Below are positions 10,600 to 22,400 of a stretch of DNA of 64,000 nt, in pieces (within the stretch, counting starts at the first letter, position 1; the number at the start of each line of letters is the position of its first letter). Position numbers and translations under genes: made by a program. The notes beneath the pieces are model-generated. The model was given only the letters and a program-made list of their open reading frames with translations. It ran no database searches and had not been told where the DNA came from. Origin of the DNA: Aedes albopictus (taxonomy: Eukaryota > Arthropoda > Insecta > Diptera > Culicidae). The stretch is taken from NCBI RefSeq assembly GCF_035046485.1, contig NC_085138.1:42195464-42259463 (forward strand). Reading direction: 5' to 3'.

Positions 10600-13510
10600 C
10601 GACTTCTTCAGGCTTAAGAGGGATTCAATCAGGAGTCTATTTGGAAATTCCTTCAGAAGTTCTTTCACGGATTTCTTCTGGATTTTGTACAGGGCATACA
10701 TCAGGAGTTGTGTAGGATTCTTTCAGGGATTTTTACATGGAACGTTACAGCGGTTGTCCGGGAATCCTTCAAGAAGATCCTCAGGGATTCCTCCAGAACT
10801 TGCTTTAGGAATTATTTCAGGAGTACCTGGACATATTCCTTCGGGAGTTCCTACAGGAATTACTCCTGGAGTTGTACAGATATTCCTTCCAGGAGTTCCA
10901 TCAGATATTGTTCCAGGAATTCCTTTAGCGGTTTATTCAGCGATTTCTTCTGGATCTGGAGTTCCATCAGGGATTCTCTAGGAAGTTGCTTCAGGGATTC
11001 ATCTGGAAGTTTTTTTTTCTGGGATTCATGCAGGGGCTGCTTCAGGAGTTCTTTCAGGGATTTCTTCTAAATCAGTAGTTTCTTCAAGAAGTCCTTCAGC
11101 ATTTACTCCAGGAATTTCTTCTGAAGTTCATTCACGTATTTTTTTTCTGTTGTTACTTTAAGGATTCATTCAGAGACTCATACACAGTTCCTTTAATAAT
11201 ACCGGCTGGGATATCTCCTGGCGCTCGTTTGGAGAACCCTTTTGGATTTTTATAGGAATATCCGCAGGAGTTCTTTCAAGGGTTCCTTTAGGAATTCCTT
11301 CTGAAATTCTTGCAGGAACTTCTCCAGGTATCCTTCCAGTAATCTTTCAGGGATTCCTTCAGAGAGTTCCATTTGGGTTTCCTGTAAGAATTCCTTCAGG
11401 GATTTCCCTAAAGAATCATTGAAGGGTTCTTCCAGGAGTTCATTCAGGAATTTCTGCAGGAGTACCAGGAATCTTTCTAGGAGTTGCCTCAGAGATTTCT
11501 CCAGGAGTTGCTTCAGGGGTTCCTTCAAGATTTCCCCCCCCCCTCTTCTTGGCGTAACGTCCTCACTGGGACAAAGCCTGCTTCTCAGCTTAGTGTTCTA
11601 TGAGCACTTCCACAGTTATTAACTGAGAGCTTTCCTCTGCCAATGACCATTTTGCATGTGTATATCGTGTGGCAGGCACGAAGATACTCTATGCCCAAGG
11701 AAGTCAAGGAAATTTCCTTTACGAAAAGATCCTGGACCGACCGGGAATCGAACCCGTCACCCTCAGCATGGTCATGCTGAATACCCGTGCGTTTACCGCC
11801 TCGGCTATATGGGCCTTCAAGATTTCCTTTGGGTAATTTTGCCGGAACTTCTTCTCGAAAGTTCTTCAGCGGTTTATCCAGGTCTTCCGAGTTTCAGGGA
11901 TTCTTTCATGAGTTTCTTCAGAGATTCGTTTGATAAGTTCCAAAAGGGATTCCTTCCGCGAGTTCCTGCAGGTTTTACTTCAGGAATTCCCTTGAGGGCT
12001 CCTCTAGGAGTTCATTCAGGGATTTCTGCATAACTTCTATCAGGGATTCCTCCAGAACTGCTTTCAGAGAACTCTTCAGGTATTCTTTCATGAGTTTATT
12101 CAGAGATTCCCTTAGCAGTTCCTATAGGGGTTCCTTCACAAGTTCCTTCAGGGATTCTTTCGGAAGATGCTTCAAGGAGTTTCTTCTGACATTCATTCAG
12201 GAGTACCTTTAGGAATTCCTTCATGAGTGTTCTCAAAGATTCCTTCAGAAGTTCATTCAGTTGTTCCTTCAGAAGTTGCTTCACGGCTTCCTTCTGAAGT
12301 TCTTTCAGGGATTTTTTTTTTCAGAGATTGGAGTTTCCTAAATACTACCAACAAATATGTCTCCTGGAGTATCTTCATGAGTATCCTTCAAGATTTTCTT
12401 TCGGAGCTATTTCCAGTGTTTCCTTCTGATTTTTTAGGGATTTCTCCAGGTATCTTTTCAGAGACGCTTCAGGAATAATTTAAAGAGTTCCTTTAGGGAT
12501 TCCTTACAGGATTCCTTTTAGGGTTTCCTGCAGGAATTCCATTGGGGTTTTCCCTATACAATCCATTGAAGGGTTCCTCCAGGAGTTATATCAGGGATCT
12601 TTCAGGATTGGTGTCAGGGATAGATTTATCCCTAAGTTCTCTAAGAGATTCGTCCAGAAGTTACTGCAATAATTCCTTCAGAGGTTGTTTCAGGGATTTC
12701 TTCAAGATTTTTTTTACCGAAACTTCTTCAACGGTTTCTTCTGGAGTTCATTCAAAGAAGTACCTTCAAGGATTCCTTCTGGAGTTCCTTCAGGAGTTTC
12801 TTCAAAGATCCCTTCAGGAGTTCTTTTCGGGATTCCTTCTGGAGTTCCCTAGAAAGTTGCTTCAGGGATTTATTTAGGAGTTTCTTCAGTACCTTTATGG
12901 ATTCGTTCAGGAGTTTCTTCAGAGATTCACTCAGAACCTCATTCGGTTATTCTTTCAGGATTTTCTTCATAGATCCCTTCTGGAGTTCCTTGAAGAATTC
13001 TTGCAGAGATTCGAACTGGAGCTCCTCTAGGACTTATTTTATGGATCCCTCCAAAAGTTGCTTCAGAGAACCCTTCAGGTTTTCTTTCAGGGATATCTTC
13101 AGGAGTTCTTTCAAGGATTCCTTCATATTTTTTTTTCTGAAATTCCTTCAAGGATTTCACCAGGCATCCATCCAAAGATCTTCCAGGGACCCTTGAAATA
13201 GTTCCTTCAACAATTTATACAGTAGTTCAATATGAGATTCTTCCAGTACTGTAGTTCTTGGGCGTAGAATGGCAGAGTATTTTCTCAAGGAGTTCTTCAA
13301 GGAGTTTCTTCAGGGTTTTACCCAGGGAGGATTCCTTCGGAGATTCCTCCAGGAGCTCCCAAGGTTCCTTTATGGATGCCTTCTGGAATCCCTTCAACGA
13401 TTTCTCAAGAAGTTCATTGATACATTTTTTCAGGAGTTCTTTCAAGGATTCCTTCAGAAATTCCTTTTGCGATTCCCCCGAAGATCCCAACCACAGGATC
13501 AAAACGTTGG
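10600..13510. repeat. Degenerate TTCCTTCAGGA minisatellite
   Basis: About 2.6 kb of strongly diverged tandem repeat built on a roughly 12-bp phrase such as TTCCTTCAGGAG or TTCTTTCAGGGA. Both strands stay open for long stretches only because of the repeat, so the apparent proteins rich in SFRD (+) or LLKE (-) are not genes. It is interrupted by a SINE at 11536-11815 and continues at 15068-15440 beyond the foldback element. Confidence 0.85.
11536..11815 (-). mobile_element. Feilai-like tRNA-derived SINE, copy 1
   Basis: On the minus strand the head carries tRNA-type pol III promoter boxes: box A within TAGCCGAGGCGG and box B GGTTCGATTCC. The 3' end reads GACGTTACGCCAAGAAGA. A 12-bp target duplication TTCAAGATTTCC flanks it (11524-11535, 11816-11827). 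This is the known Feilai family type of Aedes. It inserted into the minisatellite. Confidence 0.9.
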
Positions 13511-13980
13511 CAATGATCTAAAATAATCAACGCTTTTCTGTGACTGAAACCCGAAAAATAACAAGTTTCGGGAGTAAGTTCCCCAAATCAAATGACAAAT
13601 CAGATTTCGCATAGTCGACGTACAGTGTATCAAGCAATTGTCCGTACAGCAAATTTTTGGTCAAAATAATTTTTCAATCAAATGTTTATAACTTTTTTAT
13701 GCGTCAATCATAAATGCTGAAATTTCGACCAATCATGAATCATATATCAAAGCTCCATTGGTAAAATTTTGAGCGAGATCGAGTAAGTTTTCTGAAAGTT
13801 ATAGAACTTTTAGTAATACCTATAAGATTTTTGAACATATTTTTAAAACATTATACCTCAATATATACCCGATGATTTTTTTTCATTTTTTTGTGTTACA
13901 TCTTATACTTAAGGCTTTCATATGCAGCTTCGTTTGAGGTTTTGTATTCACTACAAAAAAAAATATGAAAAATGTGCTTA

Positions 13981-14075
13981 CCCAACAACATTTTTGCTGT
14001 GTAAGAGTGGAACAAACCACTCTTAAGCAAACTTTAGCTTAAGAAACTGCTATTCAGCTTGTCCTGTTTCTTGGG
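13981..14075. mobile_element. 95-bp MITE, second copy
   Basis: CCCAACAACA...TTTCTTGGG with the same internal palindrome as the copy at 3017-3112. It is flanked by TA on both sides. Confidence 0.75.
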
Positions 14076-14077
14076 TA

Positions 14078-14231
14078 TGGGTCATCCATTAAGTACGTCA
14101 CGCTTAGAGGGGAGAGGGGGGTTTTTGTAAGTGTGACAAGCAATGTATTAGGTATAGGAAAACCCCGTAGGAAGGGGGAAAGGGGTTGAAAATTCTCAAT
14201 TTTAGCGTGACGTACTTAATGGATGCTCCCT
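14078..14231. mobile_element. GGCATCC-type MITE, copy 2
   Basis: CATCCATTAAGTACGTCACGC faces GCGTGACGTACTTAATGGATG. Middle G-rich. Same family as 10117-10254. Confidence 0.75.
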
Positions 14232-14531
14232 ATGTAGTTGAAATTGATTAAAAATTTATCATATTTTGCCCATATAATCTGCCAAGCGTTTTCCACCAAT
14301 AAAAGTGCATTAACTGAACGAAAACTTCATAGGACCTACTCTTCATATGTAGTTTAGTAGGTCCTGAATAAAAATATCGCATTAAGAGAGTTCAAATAAG
14401 TTGAAAACACTTGACACTTTTATTGATCAAAATGTGATACATTTTCAAATGACACTCTGAACATATACAGATTTTTCATATTTTTGTAGTGAATATAAAA
14501 ACCTCAAACGAAGCTGCATATGAAAGCCTTA

Positions 14532-14607
14532 CTGCCCATGATCGCATAACTGTCCCATATGAATAGGAAACCCAGCAAAAATGGGACTGATATGCGATCA
14601 TAGGCAG
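14532..14607 (-). mobile_element. 76-bp palindromic element, copy A
   Basis: Starts CTGCCCATGATCGCATA and ends TATGCGATCATAGGCAG. The loop region is the reverse complement of the other two copies. CTTA stands on both sides (14528-14531, 14608-14611), a 4-bp duplication. Confidence 0.8.
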
Positions 14608-14722
14608 CTTAGGTAAAAGCTGTAACACGAAAAAAATTGAAAAAGTTTCATCAAGTACATATTAAGATATCTCGGATACTTATTCAAAACGACGTATCAA
14701 CATAGGATTTGCGTGTATTATA

Positions 14723-14798
14723 CTGCCGTGAATCGCATATCAGTCCCATCTTTGCTGGATTTCCTATGCAAATGGGACAAGTATGCGATTCACGGCAG
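14723..14798 (+). mobile_element. 76-bp palindromic element, copy B
   Basis: CTGCCGTGAATCGCATA...TATGCGATTCACGGCAG with a TTTGCTGG loop, flanked by TATA on both sides. Same length as copies A and C. Confidence 0.85.
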
Positions 14799-15067
14799 TA
14801 TACGTCGCTTTGAAAAAGTATCCGAGATATAATGTTTAAAAAATGTGTTCACAAATCTTTTAAGTTTTACTAAAAGTTCTATAACTTTCAGAAAACTTAT
14901 TCGATCTCGCTCAAAATTTTACCAATGGAGCTTCAATATATGGGCTATAATTGGTCAAAATTTCAGCGTTTTTGATTGACATATAAAAAAGTTATAAATA
15001 TTTTAATGAAAAATTATTTTGACAAAAAATTACTGTATGAACAATTATTTAATACACTGTAAGTACC

Positions 15068-15440
15068 TTGGAAGATTTCAACAGAAATTTCTCAACTGAT
15101 TTCTTCAGGACCTTTAAGGATTCCTCCAGGAGCTCTTTCTATGATTTTCTCAGGGGTTCCATCATAATTCCTTCCAGGTATTTTTTCGAGATATTTTACA
15201 TGGATAATTCCATTAGTTCCTTCAGGAATATTCTCTGGTATCCTTCAGGGATTCCCCCGGTGTTCCTCTCAGGAGTTTCTCCTGGGAACCCTCATGGAGT
15301 TATTTCAAGGATTCTTCCAGGGATCCTTCAAGGGTTTCATCAGAGATGTCTCCAGGAGTTCCTACAAGGTGCCAACTATGTTTTCAAGGATTTATTTATC
15401 AACAGATATCAACAGATTCAAGACAGGGATTCTACCAGAA
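15068..15440. repeat. TTCCTTCAGGA minisatellite, second block
   Basis: The same degenerate phrases as 10600-13510 resume just after the foldback element. The foldback plus about 100 bp separate what was probably one array. Confidence 0.7.
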
Positions 15441-16240
15441 CTTCCACTACGTAGCGGTATTGAGCAAACTTTAAACAGGACAAAAACGTTGCGAGCTTCG
15501 TGATTAATAAACTGCAGAGTAATTTAAATAACCATTAAAATAGCAAATAATGGAAACTGTTGGAATAGTTGCTCGCCTGAGACATCTAATGGTCTGTGCT
15601 ACTAGTATTGAGTATTGCACATTGCGTATAGTACTTGTGGTAGATCCTTTTACTATAACCGTTTTCACATCGCACACTTCATGCTCACCCGATATGCATT
15701 GCTTAAGATGCTGTGTGGCTCACAGCATCAGTCTCTATTCTCTATTGTGCTCCGCTGCACACATGAGACTAGACTCAGGTCGTTATCACAGTACTAACAG
15801 GTACCCTGGCAAATCCTTGTAATAAGAATAAAACTTACAACCTTATTTATCTAAAGAACCGTTGAAATGTTGGGAATACGTTATCGAATTAATTAATATT
15901 ATTATTTTTTTCAATTTCTTGCAGTTTCTTCTGATAATTAATAGTATCGTCTTGGTTACTAATCCACCCACATGGCGAACATTATCATGGACAACCCCTT
16001 CCTGGCAACCTACAGCATTGAACAAGTTTGAAAGGATCAATATTTAAGTGCTATAATTATTATGTTAATAAGTAATAAAAAGAACCATGACAGGGGTGGG
16101 GGGTTGGTGTTTTGATGGCCTCTATTTAAATTTCCGAAAACCCAAGGGTAGGTTCACCAAAATCTCCATCGATGAAATTTTCGCTGATTTATAAGAGATG
16201 CTTGCAGTTAATTTTCAGTTAAAAATTGCGAGGTGACATA
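15441..16240. other. No gene seen; degenerate satellite edge
   Basis: No convincing frame. Near 16150-16235 phrases GGTTCACCAAAATCTCC and GCGAGGTGACA match the 126-bp satellite that follows, so the array has a very diverged outlying unit here. Confidence 0.5.
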
Positions 16241-16445
16241 GGGTCTGGGACCATTTGGGCAGGAGCACCTATTTTGGGCACTTACCGCCAGTCAATTTTG
16301 ACCCGATTGAATTGATTTTTGAGGCACGATCAGATACGCACAGTATCGAGTCATGTTCAAAAATTCCAGCCAAGCGATTTGAAATTGACTGAGTTCTAGC
16401 GGCAAGTGCCCAAAATAGGAGCCGCTGCCCAAATGGTCCCAGACT
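16241..16445. mobile_element. GGTCTGGGACC-type MITE, copy 1
   Basis: GTCTGGGACCATTTGGGC at the left and its inverse at the right, TA on both sides (16239-16240, 16446-16447). Other copies are at 24731-24898 and, diverged, 45262-45467. It interrupts an outlying satellite unit between GCGAGGTGACA and TACATGT. Confidence 0.85.
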
Positions 16446-19400
16446 TACATGTTAATTTTTTTTTGAACATTCTTTCTTCTACAACTTTGGAAAAGCAAAT
16501 AAGTAATTCTCGCTTGCGTTTATCACAAACAAACCAAATTTTCTCAAGTTGTGAGGTGACGCAACACATATCTTTTAAAATCATTTTCTTTCTCCTGAAA
16601 CATTAAAATTGTTCTAAAGTAACTTTTGTATTCAATTTCAAATATTTAAAACTGGTTCACCAAGTTCTCCCAAATGGCGAGGTGACGCCCTGCATGTCTT
16701 TTTAAACCATATTCTTTCTACTGAAACATTGAAATTGTTTTCAAGTAATTTTTGTATTTAGTATCAAACATTTACAACTGGTTCACCAAGTTCTCCCAAG
16801 TGGCGAGGTGACGCACTACATGTCTTTTAAAACCATATTCTTTCTCCTGAAACATTTTGTTCTAAAGTAACTTTTGTATTCAATTTCAAATATTTAAAAC
16901 TGGTTCACCAAGTTCTCCCAAATGGCGAGGTGACGCCCTGCATGTCATTTAAAACCATATTCTTTCTACTGAAACATTGAAATTGTTCTAAAGTAACTTT
17001 TGTATTCAATTTCAAACATTTAAAACTGGTTCACCAAGTTCTCCCAAATGGCGAAGTGACGCCCTAGATGTCTTTTAAAACCATATTCTTTCTATTGAAA
17101 CTTTGAAATTGTTTTAAAGTAACTTTTGTATTGAATTTCGAATATTTAAAACTGGTTCACCAAGTTCTCCCAAATGGCGAGGTGACGCCCTGCATGTCTT
17201 TTAAAACCATATTCTTTCTACTGAAACATTGAAATTGTTTTCAAGTAATTTTTGTATTTAGTATCAAACATTTACAACTGGTTCACCAAGTTCTCCCAAA
17301 TGGCGAGGTGACGCCCTGCATGTCTTTTAAAACCATATTCTTTCTACTGAAACATTGAAATTGTTCTAAAGTAACTTTTGTATTCAATTTCAAATATTTA
17401 AAACTGGTTCACCAAGTTCTCCCAAGTGGCGAGGTGACGCCCTGCATGTCTTTTTAAACCATATTCTTTCTCCTGAAATTTTGAAATTTTTTCAAAGTAA
17501 CTTTTGTATTGAATTTCGAATATTTAAAACTGGTTCACCAAGTTCTCCCAAATGGCGAGGTGACGCCCTTCATGTCTTTTAAAACCATATTCTTTCTATT
17601 GAAACTTTGAAATTGTTCTAAAGTAACTTTTGTATTCAATTTCAAACATTTAAAACTGGTTCACCAAGTTCTCCCAAATGTAACTTTTGTATTCAATTTC
17701 AAATATTTAAAACTGGTTCACCAAGTTCTCCCAAATGGCGAGGTGACGCCCTACATGTCTTTTAAAACCATATTCTTTCTATTGAAACTTTGAAATTGTT
17801 TTAAAGTAACTTTTGTATTGAATTTCGAATATTTAAAACTGGTTCACCAAGTTCTCCCAAATGGCGAGGTGACGCCCTGCATGTCTTTTAAAACCATATT
17901 CTTTCTACTGAAACATTGAAATTGTTCTAAAGTAACTTTTGTATTCAATTTCAAATATTTAAAACTGGTTCACCAAGTTCTCCCAAGTGGCGAGGTGACG
18001 CCCTGCATGTCTTTTTAAACCATATTCTTTCTCCTGAAATTTTGAAATTTTTTCAAAGTAACTTTTGTATTGAATTTCGAATATTTAAAACTGGTTCACC
18101 AAGTTCTCCCAAATGGCGAGGTGACGCCCTTCATGTCTTTTAAAACCATATTCTTTCTATTGAAACTTTGAAATTGTTCTAAAGTAACTTTTGTATTCAA
18201 TTTCAAACATTTAAAACTGGTTCACCAAGTTCTCCCAAATGTAACTTTTGCATTCAATTTCAAATATTTAAAACTGGTTCACCAAGTTCTCCCAAATGGC
18301 GAGGTGACGCCCTAGATGTCATTTAAAACCATATTCTTTCTACTGAAACATTGAAATTGTTCTAAAGTAACTTTTGTATTCAATTTCAAACATTTAAAAC
18401 TGGTTCACCAAGTTCTCCCAAATGGCGAAGTGACGCCCTAGATGTCTTTTAAAACCATATTCTTTCTATTGAAACTTTGAAATTGTTTTAAAGTAACTTT
18501 TGTATTGAATTTCGAATATTTAAAACTGGTTCACCAAGTTCTCCCAAATGGCGAGGTGACGCCCTGCATGTCTTTTAAAACCATATTCTTTCTACTGAAA
18601 CATTGAAATTGTTCTAAAGTAACTTTTGTATTCAATTTCAAACATTTAAAACTGGTTCACCAAGTTCTCCCAAATGTAACTTTTGTATTCAATTTCAAAT
18701 ATTTAAAACTGGTTCACCAAGTTCTCCCAAATGGCGAGGTGACGCCCTTCATGTCTTTTAAAACCATATTCATTCTACTGAAACATTGAAATTGTTTTCA
18801 AGTAATTTTTGTATTTAATATCAAACATTTACAACTGGTTCACCAAGTTCTCCCAAATGGCGAGGTGACGCCCTGCATGTCTTTTAAAACCATATTCTTT
18901 CTACTGAAACATTGAAATTGTTCTAAAGTAACTTTTGTATTCAATTTCAAACATTTAAAACTGGTTCACCAAGTTCTCCCAAATGGCGAAGTGACGCCCT
19001 AGATGTCTTTTAAAACCATATTCTTTCTATTGAAACTTTGAAATTGTTTTAAAGTAACTTTTGTATTGAATTTCGAATATTTAAAACTGGTTCACCAAGT
19101 TCTCCCAAATGGCGAGGTGACGCCCTTCATGTCTTTTAAAACCATATTCATTCTACTGAAACATTGAAATTGTTTTCAAGTAATTTTTGTATTTAATATC
19201 AAACATTTACAACTGGTTCACCAAGTTCTCCCAAATGGCGAGGTGACGCCCTGCATGTCTTTTAAAACCATATTCTTTCTACTGAAACATTGAAATTGTT
19301 CTAAAGTAACTTTTGTATTCAATTTCAAACATTTAAAACTGGTTCACCAAGTTCTCCCAAATGGCGAAGTGACGCCCTAGATGTCTTTTAAAACCATATT

Positions 19401-22400
19401 CTTTCTATTGAAACTTTGAAATTGTTTTAAAGTAACTTTTGTATTGAATTTCGAATATTTAAAACTGGTTCACCAAGTTCTCCCAAATGGCGAGGTGACG
19501 CCCTTCATGTCTTTTAAAACCATATTCATTCTACTGAAACATTGAAATTGTTTTCAAGTAATTTTTGTATTTAATATCAAACATTTACAACTGGTTCACC
19601 AAGTTCTCCCAAATGGCGAGGTGACGCCCTGCATGTCTTTTAAAACCATATTCTTTCTACTGAAACATTGAAATTGTTCTAAAGTAACTTTTGTATTCAA
19701 TTTCAAACATTTAAAACTGGTTCACCAAGTTCTCCCAAATGGCGAAGTGACGCCCTAGATGTCTTTTAAAACCATATTCTTTCTATTGAAACTTTGAAAT
19801 TGTTTTAAAGTAACTTTTGTATTGAATTTCGAATATTTAAAACTGGTTCACCAAGTTCTCCCAAATGGCGAGGTGACGCCCTGCATGTCTTTTAAAACCA
19901 TATTCTTTCTACTGAAACATTGAAATTGTTCTAAAGTAACTTTTGTATTCAATTTCAAACATTTAAAACTGGTTCACCAAGTTCTCCCAAATGTAACTTT
20001 TGTATTCAATTTCAAATATTTAAAACTGGTTCACCAAGTTCTCCCAAATGGCGAGGTGACGCCCTTCATGTCTTTTAAAACCATATTCATTCTACTGAAA
20101 CATTGAAATTGTTTTCAAGTAATTTTTGTATTTAATATCAAACATTTACAACTGGTTCACCAAGTTCTCCCAAATGGCGAGGTGACGCCCTGCATGTCTT
20201 TTAAAACCATATTCTTTCTATTGAAACTTTGAAATTGTTTTAAAGTAACTTTTGTATTGAATTTCGAATATTTAAAACTGGTTCACCAAGTTCTCCCAAA
20301 TGGCGAGGTGACGCCCTTCATGTCTTTTAAAACCATATTCATTCTACTGAAACATTGAAATTGTTTTCAAGTAATTTTTGTATTTAATATCAAACATTTA
20401 CAACTGGTTCACCAAGTTCTCCCAAATGGCGAGGTGACGCCCTGCATGTCTTTTAAAACCATATTCTTTCTACTGAAACATTGAAATTGTTCTAAAGTAA
20501 CTTTTGTATTCAATTTCAAATATTTAAAACTGGTTCACCAAGTTCTCCCAAGTGGCGAGGTGACGCCCTGCATGTCTTTTTAAACCATATTCTTTCTCCT
20601 GAAATTTTGAAATTTTTTCAAAGTAACTTTTGTATTGAATTTCGAATATTTAAAACTGGTTCACCAAGTTCTCCCAAATGGCGAGGTGACGCCCTTCATG
20701 TCTTTTAAAACCATATTCTTTCTATTGAAACTTTGAAATTGTTCTAAAGTAACTTTTGTATTCAATTTCAAATATTTAAAACTGGTTCACCAAGTTCTCC
20801 CAAGTGGCGAGGTGACGCCCTGCGTGTCTTTTTAAACCATATTCTTTCTACTGAAACATTGAAATTGTTTTCTAGTAATTTTTGTATCTAATTTCAAACA
20901 TTTACAACTGGTTCACCAAGTTCTCCCAAATGGCGAGGTGACGCCCTAGATGTCATTTAAAACCATATTCTTTCTACTGAAACATTGAAATTGTTCTAAA
21001 GTAACTTTTGTATTCAATTTCGAATATTTGAAACTGGTTCACCAAGTTCTCCCAAGTGGCGAGGTGACGCCCTACATGTCTTTTTAAACCATATTCTTTC
21101 TCCTGAAACTTTGAAATTGTTCTAAAGTAACTTTTGTATTCAATTTCGAATATTTAAAACTGGTTCACCAAGTTCTCCCAAATGGCGAGGTGACGCCCTT
21201 CATGTCTTTTAAAACCATATTCTTTCTATTGAAACTTTGAAATTGTTCTAAAGTAACTTTTGTATTCAATTTCAAATATTTAAAACTGGTTCACCAAGTT
21301 CTCCCAAGTGGCGAGGTGACGCCCTGCGTGTCTTTTTAAACCATATTCTTTCTACTGAAACATTGAAATTGTTTTCTAGTAATTTTTGTATCTAATTTCA
21401 AACATTTACAACTGGTTCACCAAGTTCTCCCAAATGGCGAGGTGACGCCCTAGATGTCATTTAAAACCATATTCTTTCTACTGAAACATTGAAATTGTTC
21501 TAAAGTAACTTTTGTATTCAATTTCGAATATTTGAAACTGGTTCACCAAGTTCTCCCAAATGGCGAGGTGACGCCCTGCATGTCTTTTAAAACCATATTC
21601 GTTCTCCTGAAACTTTGAAATTGTTTTCTAGTAACTTTTGTATTCAATTTCAAATATTTAAAACTGGTTCACCAAGTTCTCCCAAGTGGCGAGGTGACGC
21701 CCTACATGTCTTTTAAAACCATATTCTTTCTATTGAAACTTTGAAATTGTTTTAAAGTAACTTTTGCATTGAATTTCGAATATTTAAAACTGGCTCACCA
21801 AGTTCTCCCAAGTGGCGAGGTGACGCCCTAGATGTCATTTAAAACCATATTCTTTCTCCTGAAACTTTGAAATTGTTTTCTAGTAACTTTTGTATTCAAT
21901 TTCAAATATTTAAAACTGGTTCACCAAGTTCTCCCAAGTGGCGAGGTGACGCCCTACATGTCTTTTAAAACCATATTCTTTCTATTGAAACTTTGAAATT
22001 GTTTTAAAGTAACTTTTGCATTGAATTTCGAATATTTAAAACTGGCTCACCAAGTTCTCCCAAGTGGCGAGGTGACGCACTACATGTCTTTTAAAACCAT
22101 ATTCTTTCTACTGAAACATTGAAATTGTTTTCTAGTAACTTTTGTATTCAATTTCAAATATTTAAAACTGGTTCACCAAGTTCTCCCAAGTGGCGAGGTG
22201 ACGCCCTACATGTCTTTTAAAACCATATTCTTTCTATTGAAACTTTGAAATTGTTTTAAAGTAACTTTTGCATTGAATTTCGAATATTTAAAACTGGCTC
22301 ACCAAGTTCTCCCAAGTGGCGAGGTGACGCACTACATGTCTTTTAAAACCATATTCTTTCTACTGAAACATTGAAATTGTTTTCTAGTAACTTTTGTATT

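Larger units (their letters stand above)
13623..15059. mobile_element. 1.44-kb foldback element with long inverted repeats
   Basis: Flanked by TA (13621-13622, 15060-15061) with ends CAGTGTAT and ATACACTG. The outer about 235 bp (13623-13860 and 14831-15059) are inverted copies, and a second inverted pair lies inside (13911-13980 with 14460-14533). No coding frame is seen. CAGTG ends with a TA target fit a Tc1/mariner-derived element. The middle hosts a 95-bp MITE, a GGCATCC-type MITE and two 76-bp palindromes. Confidence 0.8.

Noticed and set aside
10685..13526. Several 80-125-codon frames on both strands rich in SFRD or LLKE
   Set aside because: They are translations of the degenerate 12-bp minisatellite, open on both strands, with no domain or gene structure.
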